A stretch of DNA of 64,000 nt from Clostridium sp. AF37-5 (lineage in GTDB: Bacteria; Bacillota; Clostridia; Lachnospirales; Lachnospiraceae): the NCBI RefSeq assembly GCF_003477605.1, contig NZ_QUDR01000006.1:62001-126000 (forward strand), read 5' to 3'. Positions 25,641-33,548 of this stretch are shown piece by piece. Positions within the stretch are counted from its first letter, which is position 1; every line of letters starts with the position of its first letter. The notes below the pieces were generated by a model. It saw only the letters and a program-made list of their open reading frames with translations. It had not been told where the DNA came from and ran no database searches. The position numbers and the translations under genes are program-made.

Positions 25641-26384
25641 ATGCGAAAAAAGGTACTTATTTTGGAGGATATGGAAACCACAAGAACTGCATTGAAGCGT
25701 ATTGTGGAATCATGTGATGATGCAATTACGGCGTATGCATTTTCTGAGGTGGGACCTGCTCTTGCATGTATGATGGAAAATCATATTGATTTGTTCTTTG
25801 TAGATATTATATTAAAACCACAAGTTGCAAATGATTTTTCAGGGATAAAGTTTGCAGAGTATGTAAGGAAACAGGAAGAATATTTTGGTGTGGATATTAT
25901 TTTTGTAACAAGTCTGATTGGACTTGAGGCAGAACTTTTACGAAAGATACATTGTTATGATTACATAGAAAAACCAATTCAAGAAAGTCGTGTCCGTAAG
26001 GTCGTCATGCAGGCATTCCGTAAAATGCACAGTACAGTTTTGGAGGATGCCGTCTGTTTTGTTAGAAAAGATAAAGTTTCTTACGCTGTGCATGAAAAGG
26101 ATATTGTTATGCTTTCTAGCAGACATAAGAAGTTATATATTATTAAGACGGATGATGAGTTAGAAATTCCAAATCTATCCCTAAATCACTTTTTAAAACA
26201 AATTAGAACACAGAAATTTTTGATTCCAACCAAAGGAATTGCGGTGAACTACGCCTATTTGGAGTATGTGGATCCCGTGAACCGCTATGTGAAACTGCGC
26301 GGACGGGACGAACTCATAGAAATTGGAACAAGAATGAAGAAACAATTTTTAGATGAAATTGAAGAATTGCAAAGGATGAGATGA
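25641..26384 (+). CDS. LytTR response regulator (AgrA-like)
   Basis: This 247-residue protein has a receiver domain at ~1-125. Acidic residues lie in ILEDMETT, the phospho-acceptor Asp in LFFVDIIL, and the Lys in YIEKPI. The LytTR DNA-binding domain occupies ~145-240 (FVRKDKVSYAVHEKDIVML, HKKLYIIKTD, KGIAVNYAYLEYV, GTRMKKQFLDEI). The start ATG 25641 has AGGAG eight bases upstream. It forms a two-component pair with the overlapping kinase gene and should act on promoters of the AgrD/AgrB operons nearby. Confidence 0.92.
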   Translation: MRKKVLILEDMETTRTALKRIVESCDDAITAYAFSEVGPALACMMENHIDLFFVDIILKPQVANDFSGIKFAEYVRKQEEYFGVDIIFVTSLIGLEAELLRKIHCYDYIEKPIQESRVRKVVMQAFRKMHSTVLEDAVCFVRKDKVSYAVHEKDIVMLSSRHKKLYIIKTDDELEIPNLSLNHFLKQIRTQKFLIPTKGIAVNYAYLEYVDPVNRYVKLRGRDELIEIGTRMKKQFLDEIEELQRMR

Positions 26385-27634
26385 TGAGCTGGCTTTGGAT
26401 CTATATAACATTGATGGAATGGGTCGGGATTGTTTTGGTGGTGAAAGCTCTGGGAGATGAACAGTATCACATAGAGCCTAAAAAGGCAGGGGTATACTTC
26501 TTAGGAAATATGTTATATTATGCAGCTTTTATGTATTTTGGGCTGCCTCAGATATGTTCTGTGATTGGATATGTTTTATTATATGCATACATTTATTGGT
26601 GTTATCATGATGGAATTGTAAAGACACTGGCTATGTGTGTAATGGGCTTAATAATACTTGGTGTTGTTGAATTGTTACTGTCTCAGGGAGTTTATTATTT
26701 TGTGCCTCTTGATTTGGCAGATGGCTGGTTAGAGGCAATATCATCTACGCTGTTAGTGGTTGTAAGCGCACTCTTGTCAAAACTAAAAATTTATAGGCTT
26801 ATGGGGCTTTTTGAGCGCTGGGATGTCTCATATTTCTTTGTTGCGTTTTTGAGTTTAATGATTTTTGCCCCAGTTGTTGTGCTTCGAGCATTTAAAGAAT
26901 TGGTCGTAGCGGAATATTTTTACATTACAGTTTGTATTTTGGTTATGTGGTTTTTGATATCAAAAATACAGAAAAATAAAATTGAAAATCAATTGCGTAA
27001 AAAGTATTTGGAAAGCTTTACCGAGATTATTTCGCAAATTCGGAGGAGACAGCATAAAGTTAAGAATCAGTTTGATACAGCGTTTGGGATGTATCGCTTA
27101 TATGACAATTACGACGAATTAGTTGCGAAGCAGAAGGAATTTCTAGGAAGAATATGGGATTACGAACTGCCAACGGATGCAATTGTTTTGGAAGAGCCAG
27201 CGGTGGTGGCATTAATATATGAGAAAATTAATGAAGCGATTGAAGAGGGGATTGAAGTTCATACGATTTTTTCGTGTAGTATGCTGCATAGAGGTGTTTC
27301 TGATGTTATCTGGGTACAGATTTTAGGTACTTTGCTTGATAATGCAATTGAAGCGGAGGAAGAATTTGATGGACAAAAGAAGATGTGGATTGAAATACAA
27401 GAACAAAAGGGAAATGCGGGAAAGGTATCAATCTATATTGCAAATGCTTATTATAAGAAAAGCCAAGATGAACTAGAGCAATTATTTGAGTATGGATATA
27501 GTACAAAAGGTGAAGGGCGTGGAATCGGACTCTATGATGTCAAGATACTGGTTCATAAAAATAAGGGTGATTTAATTGTTCAGAATGGACAAAGGGATGG
27601 GGGTGATTGTTTCGAACTGTGGATTGTGATTTAG
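26384..27634 (+). CDS. GHKL sensor histidine kinase (AgrC-like)
   Basis: This 416-residue membrane kinase has about six to seven hydrophobic helices in residues 1-205, as in AgrC peptide receptors. The dimerisation region carries the likely phospho-His in RRRQHKVKNQFD. The ATP-binding domain has an N box (LGTLLDNAIEAEEE) and a G box (STKGEGRGIGLYDVK). ATG 26384 overlaps the regulator stop codon (TGATG). It probably senses the cyclic peptide made from one or both AgrD-like peptides downstream. Confidence 0.92.
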   Translation: MSWLWIYITLMEWVGIVLVVKALGDEQYHIEPKKAGVYFLGNMLYYAAFMYFGLPQICSVIGYVLLYAYIYWCYHDGIVKTLAMCVMGLIILGVVELLLSQGVYYFVPLDLADGWLEAISSTLLVVVSALLSKLKIYRLMGLFERWDVSYFFVAFLSLMIFAPVVVLRAFKELVVAEYFYITVCILVMWFLISKIQKNKIENQLRKKYLESFTEIISQIRRRQHKVKNQFDTAFGMYRLYDNYDELVAKQKEFLGRIWDYELPTDAIVLEEPAVVALIYEKINEAIEEGIEVHTIFSCSMLHRGVSDVIWVQILGTLLDNAIEAEEEFDGQKKMWIEIQEQKGNAGKVSIYIANAYYKKSQDELEQLFEYGYSTKGEGRGIGLYDVKILVHKNKGDLIVQNGQRDGGDCFELWIVI

Positions 27635-27680
27635 AAAAAAAGCTACAAATCGCAAATAGATGATTTGTAGCCTTTTTTTT
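27635..27680. terminator. bidirectional terminator between agrC-like and agrD-like genes
   Basis: A-run plus GCTACAAATC pairs with GATTTGTAGC plus T8, so either strand ends in a T tract after the stem. Confidence 0.9.
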
Positions 27681-27804
27681 ATTTTTCTTTAAATTCAGGT
27701 TCACCAAAGAACATTAAGCATGGACCATGGTAAAAAATTATACCGCCCAGAGCGATGCACAAGGAACTAAACTTGTACAAGAATGATTTGTTAATCTTTT
27801 TCAT
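27679..27804 (-). CDS. cyclic lactone/thiolactone autoinducer prepeptide (AgrD1)
   Basis: This 41-residue peptide lies on the minus strand, its start overlapping the agrB end by 14 bases. It has the AgrD layout. An amphipathic leader (MKKINKSFLYKFSSLCIAL) is followed by a short core with the ring Cys (HGPCLMFF) and an acidic recognition tail (GEPEFKEK). AgrB would cut before the tail and close a ring on Cys29. The final signal is probably a five-residue ring C-L-M-F-F, which is an inference from spacing. Confidence 0.9.
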   Translation of the reverse strand: MKKINKSFLYKFSSLCIALGGIIFYHGPCLMFFGEPEFKEK

Positions 27805-28366
27805 ATATCTCTCCTTTCCGTGTCAACTTGGCACAAATTAATTGTATAATTTGTAAAATGATGCTCCAAAAAACGACAGAGCGATGGGGCACATTTTGCA
27901 GGGCAAAATAAAGAATGGTGTAAACCAAAAGAATTAAAGAAGACAAAAAACGCTTATTTGTATACTGTTTTTTTGTCATTACCTTTCTTTTGGCAGAGGG
28001 AACAGGTCCGATAAAAAAGAGAAGTAAATTGCTTAAAACAAACAAACTGATTTGTGCATACAGGGGAAGTGTAAACATTTCACCCATGAACAAAATAACA
28101 GCAAAAAAGCAAAAACTGAAAATAAAACAACTCCAATAATGTTTCAGATGAATACCGCCGGAAATCCAGCGAAACGGCAATAAAGCAACCAAGCAAACTG
28201 CAAATTCTGAAAATTTTCCGATGACAGCGAAAAATACGAAAAAGAAAACGAGCTTTGATAACTCATAGGCGAACACTTTTAATGTGTAGTCCATTTTTGC
28301 CATTTCCAAGTCTGTAAACTGATAGGAACTTTGAATTTGTTCCAGCGATTTATCATAGACACTCAT
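27791..28366 (-). CDS. AgrB-type accessory gene regulator peptidase
   Basis: This 191-residue membrane cysteine endopeptidase would process AgrD. The start is ATG at 28364-28366 (MSVYDKSL) with GGAGGG upstream; longer upstream reading lacks coding character. The catalytic His and Cys lie seven residues apart in GGIHLKHYWSCF, as expected for AgrB. Several membrane helices follow. The C-terminus contains KRKVMTKKQYTNKR, a basic cytoplasmic loop. It is the only AgrB in the window, so it presumably serves both AgrD paralogues. Confidence 0.92.
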   Translation of the reverse strand: MSVYDKSLEQIQSSYQFTDLEMAKMDYTLKVFAYELSKLVFFFVFFAVIGKFSEFAVCLVALLPFRWISGGIHLKHYWSCFIFSFCFFAVILFMGEMFTLPLYAQISLFVLSNLLLFFIGPVPSAKRKVMTKKQYTNKRFLSSLILLVYTILYFALQNVPHRSVVFWSIILQIIQLICAKLTRKGEIYEKD

Positions 28367-28420
28367 GTTGTTCCCTCCTTTTGCAAGCCAGTATAGAAAA
28401 GAAAAAAATGGAAGAGGAAA

Positions 28421-28521
28421 AATATGCGTAAGTGTAAATACTGCACGGAATAAAAGCGTCATATAGTAGAAAACGGATAAGAAAATTGCTTTTGTGCAAG
28501 AAAATAAATACGTTATGAAAA
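28421..28521. promoter_or_regulatory. duplicated regulatory region A between agrB and XRE2
   Basis: AATATGCGTAAGTG (28421-28434) and ACGTTATGAAAA (28510-28521) recur at 29196 and 29285 as AATATGCATAAGTG and GCGTTATGAAAA, with identical 89-base spacing. These boxes lie in the divergent promoter interval and are candidates for LytTR or XRE binding. Confidence 0.55.
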
Positions 28522-28591
28522 TAAAAACATTTAATTGTTTATAAATGATAAAATATTTCATCTCTAAATAAAGAAAAGGGAGGAATTTACA

Positions 28592-28915
28592 ATGGACAAA
28601 GAGGTTGGAGAGAGAATACGACACGTGAGACTGGACAAAGGATATACAAGAGATACCTTGTCCATGATGTCGGGAGTATCGGAAAAATATATTTTCCAGA
28701 TTGAACGGCAGCACACAGGCTTCTCGGTAGACATATTGTTAAAACTGACCAAAGCACTGGATTCATCCTGTGATTATCTGCTTAGAGGGCATACGGAGTT
28801 TCCTTATGAAAATGAAATTATAGAGTTGATAGAAAAATTTGAACCAAATCAACTGGGAAAAGTGTATCTTATGTTATCTTCGTTATATGAAATCATGAAG
28901 AGGGGGGATTTGTAA
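28592..28915 (+). CDS. XRE-family regulator (XRE2) divergent from agrB
   Basis: This 107-residue protein has a Cro/C1 HTH at residues 5-60 (ERIRHVRLDKGYTRDTLSMMSG, SEKYIFQIERQ). DSSCDYLLRGHTEF and a ~35-residue helical tail follow. ATG 28592 has GGGAGG. It is a clear paralogue of the 29373 protein over the HTH half. It probably regulates the divergent agrBD operon. Confidence 0.88.
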   Translation: MDKEVGERIRHVRLDKGYTRDTLSMMSGVSEKYIFQIERQHTGFSVDILLKLTKALDSSCDYLLRGHTEFPYENEIIELIEKFEPNQLGKVYLMLSSLYEIMKRGDL

Positions 28916-28918
28916 ATT

Positions 28919-28959
28919 GTAAAAAGGCTGCAAATCGAAAGTGACTTGCAGCCTTTTTT
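28919..28959. terminator. bidirectional terminator between XRE2 and AgrD2
   Basis: AAAAAGGCTGCAA pairs with TTGCAGCCTTTTTT around a 12-base loop, with T runs on both strands. Confidence 0.9.
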
Positions 28960-28960
28960 C

Positions 28961-29095
28961 TTAATCTTCTTTTACTTCTTTGAAGTCAGGCTCTCCAAAA
29001 AACATCATGCACATTCCCTGTGCATAGATAAGACCGCCAAGAGCGATACATAAAGAGCTGATTTTGTACAAAAAAGATTTGTTAAACTTTTTCAT
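28961..29095 (-). CDS. second cyclic lactone autoinducer prepeptide (AgrD2)
   Basis: This 44-residue peptide is close to AgrD1: leader MKKFNKSFLYKISSLCIAL, core with Cys in GMCMMFF, then GEPDFKEVKED. AGGAG precedes its ATG on the minus strand. No AgrB gene is attached. Only the residues around the ring differ much (C-M-M-F-F against C-L-M-F-F), so two related signals may be made by the same peptidase. Upstream it shares the promoter boxes of the agrB operon. Confidence 0.88.
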   Translation of the reverse strand: MKKFNKSFLYKISSLCIALGGLIYAQGMCMMFFGEPDFKEVKED

Positions 29096-29195
29096 GAATG
29101 AGTATCTCCTTTCTGCATAGATTCCTTTAGCGCTGCGCCTTCCCCACCGTTCCACTTCAAAAGCAGTATAAGGTGATAGTTTTTTAAAATGGACA

Positions 29196-29296
29196 AATAT
29201 GCATAAGTGCAAGATTTTTTAGAATAAACGCATAGATTTCTATGAAATTGGAAAATAATAATGCTTTCATGCCATAAAAGGGATGCGTTATGAAAA
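29196..29296. promoter_or_regulatory. duplicated regulatory region B between AgrD2 and XRE3
   Basis: This contains AATATGCATAAGTG and GCGTTATGAAAA at the same 89-base spacing as region A. The intervening bases are much less alike, which argues that the two boxes are under selection. Confidence 0.55.
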
Positions 29297-29372
29297 AAGA
29301 ATATAGGCTTTTTTGGGGAATGATAAAATAGCATGTCTTTGCTTTGGTGAAGAAAAGAAGGAGGAAAAAAGA

Positions 29373-29585
29373 ATGAATCAGGAAATTGGATTGAGAATCC
29401 AAGAGGTAAGAAAGAAAAAGGGGCTTAGCAGAGGTGATTTGGCGGATATGTCAGGGATTTCGCCTAAATTTATTTTTCAAATTGAAAAGCAGGGCTTTGG
29501 TTTTTCTGTTGATACGTTAATGCAATTGACTCGTGTACTCGAAACTTCTTATGATTATCTTTTAGAAGGTCACGCAGAATTTTAA
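29373..29585 (+). CDS. XRE-family regulator (XRE3) divergent from AgrD2
   Basis: This 70-residue HTH protein is little more than the DNA-binding domain: IGLRIQEVRKKKGLSRGDLADMSG (in parts), SPKFIFQIEKQ, then SYDYLLEGHAEF. ATG 29373 has GGAGGA ten bases upstream. It aligns end to end with the N-terminal part of XRE2 but lacks that protein's tail. It is likely a repressor of the AgrD2 promoter or of both agr promoters. Confidence 0.88.
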   Translation: MNQEIGLRIQEVRKKKGLSRGDLADMSGISPKFIFQIEKQGFGFSVDTLMQLTRVLETSYDYLLEGHAEF

Positions 29586-29655
29586 TCTCAAATGTATAAA
29601 GAACAAATCCATAAACCATACTAAATCCTAAGTTAAGCGGAAAGGATACATGGTT

Positions 29656-30732
29656 ATGAATGAGAAAAAAATGGTAGGCAAAAGGAGCGTTTTATTTTCC
29701 AGACCGCCGATTATCATTGGTGCGGGCAGTGTTGCCGGGGAAAAAGAAGGAAACGGTGCTTTTGGCAAGTGCTTTGACATGGTTGAGGAAGACCCTTTGT
29801 TTGGCGGAAAAACGTGGGAGGAAGCGGAGAGCAAAATGCAGCAGCTGGCGACCCGGATTGCACTGAGAAAAGCGGGACTAGAGCCGCAGGAAATCCGTTA
29901 TTTAGTGGCAGGAGATTTGCTTGGACAGTTAATTGCTACTTCTTTTGGTATCATGAATTTCAATATCCCGATGTTTGGTGTATATGGTGCGTGTTCAACG
30001 ATGGGAGAGTCTCTGGCGATTGGAGCAATGCTCATTGATGGAGAGTTTGCCGATTATGTGGTCGCATTAACCTCAAGTCATTTTGCCAGTGCAGAGAAAC
30101 AGTTCCGTTATCCGCTTGCCTATGGCAGCCAGCGTCCGTATTCTGCAACGTGGACGGTGACGGGCAGTGGCGCAGTGGTTTTAGCATCTTCACGGGCAAA
30201 ATGGAAACGCAAAGAGACCGGTTATGTGGAAGTGACGGGGATTACAACAGGAACGATAACCGATTATGGAATTAAAGACAGCATGAATATGGGAGCCTGT
30301 ATGGCACCGGCTGCCTGCGATGCCATTCTTCATAACTTTAAAGATATGGGAATCGGACCGGATTATTATGACTGTATTGTGACCGGCGATTTGGGAACCA
30401 TTGGACAGAGAATTTTGATTGATATGCTGCGGGGCTATGGCTACGACATTGAAAAACAGCACTTCGACTGCGGTACCGAAATTTATTACAATAAAGAGCA
30501 GGGAACCAATGCCGGCGGCAGTGGGTGCGGATGCAGTGCGATAACACTTTGCGGATATATTCTTCAGAAAATGAAAAAGAAGGAGTGGAAAAGGGTACTG
30601 TTTGTTCCGACCGGTGCGCTGCTATCTACAGTAAGTTTTAACGAGGGAAATTCGATACCGGGCATTGCCCACGCAGTCATGCTGGAGGGAATTTCCGGCT
30701 CCGGAAAGGGGGTGGGAGAATGGACTATGTAA
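29656..30732 (+). CDS. spoVAD: stage V sporulation protein AD
   Basis: This thiolase-fold protein has 358 residues. SpoVAD binds dipicolinic acid and is needed for its uptake into forespores and release at germination. Recognised blocks are KRSVLFSRPPIIIGAGSVAG, TWEEAESKMQ, GVYGACSTMGESLAIG, ATWTVTGSGAVVL and GSGCGCSAITLCGY. The start ATG 29656 has GGAAAGGA nine bases upstream; ATG 29650 is an alternative. It overlaps spoVAE by 13 bases. The usual spoVAC partner is not upstream, where XRE3 stands instead. Confidence 0.95.
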   Translation: MNEKKMVGKRSVLFSRPPIIIGAGSVAGEKEGNGAFGKCFDMVEEDPLFGGKTWEEAESKMQQLATRIALRKAGLEPQEIRYLVAGDLLGQLIATSFGIMNFNIPMFGVYGACSTMGESLAIGAMLIDGEFADYVVALTSSHFASAEKQFRYPLAYGSQRPYSATWTVTGSGAVVLASSRAKWKRKETGYVEVTGITTGTITDYGIKDSMNMGACMAPAACDAILHNFKDMGIGPDYYDCIVTGDLGTIGQRILIDMLRGYGYDIEKQHFDCGTEIYYNKEQGTNAGGSGCGCSAITLCGYILQKMKKKEWKRVLFVPTGALLSTVSFNEGNSIPGIAHAVMLEGISGSGKGVGEWTM

Positions 30733-31073
30733 CAGCGTTTTTGATTGGCGGTGCAATTTGTGCGATTGTGCAGGTTATTATGGATAATACGAAACTGCTC
30801 CCGGGACGAATTATGGTAGGACTTGTCTGTGCAGGTGCTATTTTAAGTTTCTTCGGACTATATGAGCCATTTGCCGACTGGGCAAAATCCGGCGCATCCG
30901 TGCCGCTGATTGGATTTGGGCATCTATTGTTTAAGGGCGTTAAAGAGGCAGTTGACAAGCAGGGATTTATCGGTACTTTTTATGGGGGATTAGAAAGTGC
31001 GGCGGTCGGTATTTCCGGTGCATTAATTATGGGATATCTGGCAAGCCTTGTTTTTAAATCAAAAATGAAATGA
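30720..31073 (+). CDS. spoVAE: stage V sporulation protein AE
   Basis: This 117-residue inner-membrane protein has three to four helices (residues ~1-20, 30-50, ~60-80 and 90-112). It matches the SpoVAE family: AFLIGGAICAIVQ, the LLPGRIMVGLVCAG block and the final GALIMGYLASL. It is part of the spore calcium-dipicolinate channel with SpoVAC and SpoVAD. It follows spoVAD with overlapping ends, indicating translational coupling. Confidence 0.93.
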   Translation: MDYVTAFLIGGAICAIVQVIMDNTKLLPGRIMVGLVCAGAILSFFGLYEPFADWAKSGASVPLIGFGHLLFKGVKEAVDKQGFIGTFYGGLESAAVGISGALIMGYLASLVFKSKMK

Positions 31074-31234
31074 TGTAAAATATCCACGTTTTTATCGTTT
31101 TGTACATTTACTTGAAAAAGCGGTTGTGATACAATGTTTTCCAAAGGGGCAAAGGGGTGTCGTGTCGTTTGGCTGATACCCCTTGTCGGTTTGGCATATA
31201 GTGAATAAGAGTTTATAGAAAGTGGTGAGCTTGT

Positions 31235-32485
31235 TTGAAACGACCGGGGAAGGAATTGGAAAAGTATTGGTACGCCGGACTCACGGGATTTTTTGTTATT
31301 GTGGCAGCGTTAGTAGTTTATGCAATAACGAGTAATTTGACGGGGCTTGGGAAAATATTTGGCGCACTTAATTCGGCATTGATGCCGGTGTACATAGGCG
31401 TTGTGATTGCGTATCTTCTCAGTCCGCTTGTGAATAAATCGGACCGTTATATATTTATTCCATTGTGGAGTAAAATTTTTAAGGGGAAAAAGAAAAAAGC
31501 ATCAAATGTTGCGAGGGGATGTTCCGTGTTTTTTGTGCTTCTTCTGGCGATATTTGTTGTGTTTGGAATTATGATGTTAGTAATACCGGAGATTATTGAC
31601 AGTATCACAGGGCTTGCAAAGAGTATGCCGGAGTATTATAACAATGTGAAGAACTGGGGTACTCATATTTTTAAATCGAATCCGGAATTTGCGGATTATT
31701 TTACGAAAGCCTCTAAAGATATATTTGATAAATTGTTAGATTGGCTGCAAAATGATTTGCTTCCAAATAGTGATAAGTTTTTGGGGGCAATTACCGACGG
31801 TGTTATGGATGCAACCAGTGTTTTGGTTGACTTTTTTATCGGGCTTATCGTTTCCATTTATCTAATGGCAGGAAAAGAAAACTTCTGTGCTCAGGCGAAA
31901 AAACTGATTTTTGCGGTTCTGCCGGCAAAAAGAGCGGGAAGCGTGTTGTCTGTGTTAAGCGAAACGCATGGTGTTTTTGCAAAATTTATCAGCGGAAAAA
32001 TTATTGATTCCCTGATTGTTGGTGTATTGACATTTATCATTATGAACATTGCGGGAATTCCGTACACCATTTTGATAAGTGTGTTAATTGGTGTGACAAA
32101 CATCATTCCGTTTTTTGGCCAGTACATCGGTATTATTCCGAGTGCGGTGCTGGTTTTTATTGCAAGTCCGAGCAAAGGTGTTTTGTTCTTGATTTTAATT
32201 ATCATTTTAATGCAGTTTGATGGAAATGTATTAGGACCGAAAATTCTTGGTGATTCCATTGGCTTAAAGAGTTTTTGGATTTTATTTTCCATTTTATTCT
32301 TTGGCTCCTTGTTTGGAGTTTTAGGTATGATTTGTGCAGTCCCGGTGTTTGCCGTTATTTACCGCATGGTGAAACGGTTCTGTGCCGGACGGCTTGCGAA
32401 AAAGCAGTTGCCGACGGAGACAGAATGTTACTGCAAGGCATGGGATGATGCCTGGGAGCCGGGGGACGAAAATAAGAAAGGATGA
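31235..32485 (+). CDS. AI-2E family membrane transporter
   Basis: This 416-residue protein of the PerM/YtvI/AI-2E family has eight predicted helices. These include two near the N-terminus, a long soluble segment around residues 125-200 and a cluster at 240-385. Family blocks are PVYIGVVIAYLLSPLVN, IVSIYLMAGKE and the GVTNIIPFFGQYIG / LGPKILGDSIGL regions. Substrates vary by member and cannot be assigned here. TTG 31235 is used as start. The last four bases overlap the next transcription unit's upstream reading, so it may be co-transcribed with the exporter operon. Confidence 0.9.
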   Translation: MKRPGKELEKYWYAGLTGFFVIVAALVVYAITSNLTGLGKIFGALNSALMPVYIGVVIAYLLSPLVNKSDRYIFIPLWSKIFKGKKKKASNVARGCSVFFVLLLAIFVVFGIMMLVIPEIIDSITGLAKSMPEYYNNVKNWGTHIFKSNPEFADYFTKASKDIFDKLLDWLQNDLLPNSDKFLGAITDGVMDATSVLVDFFIGLIVSIYLMAGKENFCAQAKKLIFAVLPAKRAGSVLSVLSETHGVFAKFISGKIIDSLIVGVLTFIIMNIAGIPYTILISVLIGVTNIIPFFGQYIGIIPSAVLVFIASPSKGVLFLILIIILMQFDGNVLGPKILGDSIGLKSFWILFSILFFGSLFGVLGMICAVPVFAVIYRMVKRFCAGRLAKKQLPTETECYCKAWDDAWEPGDENKKG

Positions 32486-32490
32486 AGGAT

Positions 32491-33519
32491 ATGAGAAGGG
32501 GCAGCCGTTTGTTATGTATAGGGATAGCAGCTTGTATGATGTGTGGATGTGGTATTCTGCCAACAGAAGAAGAGTTTGACGCAGCACCGTTAGTAAAAGA
32601 GTACAGTGATGAAAATGTAGGAAAATATACTGTTACGAGGGGGGATATGATTCAAAGCGAATCGATTGCCGTTCGGTATGAAGGTACGAAAAAATCCGAT
32701 GTGTATGGTACGGATGATGGTATCCGCATTAAGAAATTGTGTGTTTCCAAAGGGCAGCACGTAAAAAAAGGTGATGTCCTTTTACAGGAATATCTGGAAG
32801 ATGAAGAAGAGTCGCTAAAGACCAGTAAACGTCAGGTGAGTACGCTTACCCTTCAGATTAGTCAGGCAAAACAGATGCGGCAGAGAGAACTAGAGCAGTT
32901 AAATCATACAGGTGGCAGTAAAGAAGAAAAAGAAAACGTAAAGACGCAGTATGATGCGCAGATTAAGAGCTGCCGGTCAAGTTTAGAATTAGCAAAATTA
33001 GATATTCAAAGTTTGGAAGAAACGATACGGGAAGCATCTTTGAAGGCGCCGATTAGCGGAACGGTGACATTTGTAGAAAAATCGCTTGAGGGCGGTTATG
33101 CAAATCAGGAAAATCTACTTGTCACGATAAGGGCGGCGAAGAAGAACCGGTTTTCCTGTAAAACCGAATATACGTCCCATTTTTCGCAGGGAAGTGAGGC
33201 AACCGTCACGGTTATGGGACAGCAGTACAAGACCACGGTGAAAAAAGGAAAAGGGAAACAGATTTATTTTGTCCCGAAGCAGGAATTGGCTTTGAAAAAT
33301 GCAGTAACAGGAACAGTAGATTTGGTTTTGAAAGAAAAGAAAAATGTTCTTTATGTTCCGTCAGCACTTGTTTTTGATATGGGAAGCAAAAAAGTTGTTT
33401 ACATAGAGGGAAAAGAGGGAGTAAAGGAAACGAGAGAAGTTACAACCGGAGAACAGATTCAGAATGAAATCGAAATTACCGGTGGATTAAAAGAAAACGA
33501 GCAGATATTGACAAACTAA
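32491..33519 (+). CDS. lipoprotein adaptor 1 of ABC exporter (HlyD/MFP-like)
   Basis: This 342-residue lipoprotein has a signal peptide ending in the lipobox MMCGC. The mature part has the membrane-fusion layout: biotinyl-lipoyl half (CVSKGQHVKKGDVLLQEYLE), coiled coil (~95-170), second lipoyl half (LKAPISGTVTFVE) and beta-barrel. The start ATG 32491 has AAAGGA eight bases upstream. It is the first of three consecutive adaptor paralogues ahead of the FtsX-type permease. Confidence 0.85.
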   Translation: MRRGSRLLCIGIAACMMCGCGILPTEEEFDAAPLVKEYSDENVGKYTVTRGDMIQSESIAVRYEGTKKSDVYGTDDGIRIKKLCVSKGQHVKKGDVLLQEYLEDEEESLKTSKRQVSTLTLQISQAKQMRQRELEQLNHTGGSKEEKENVKTQYDAQIKSCRSSLELAKLDIQSLEETIREASLKAPISGTVTFVEKSLEGGYANQENLLVTIRAAKKNRFSCKTEYTSHFSQGSEATVTVMGQQYKTTVKKGKGKQIYFVPKQELALKNAVTGTVDLVLKEKKNVLYVPSALVFDMGSKKVVYIEGKEGVKETREVTTGEQIQNEIEITGGLKENEQILTN

Positions 33520-33548
33520 TGGAGTATTTTGCAAAAAGGGAGGAAACC

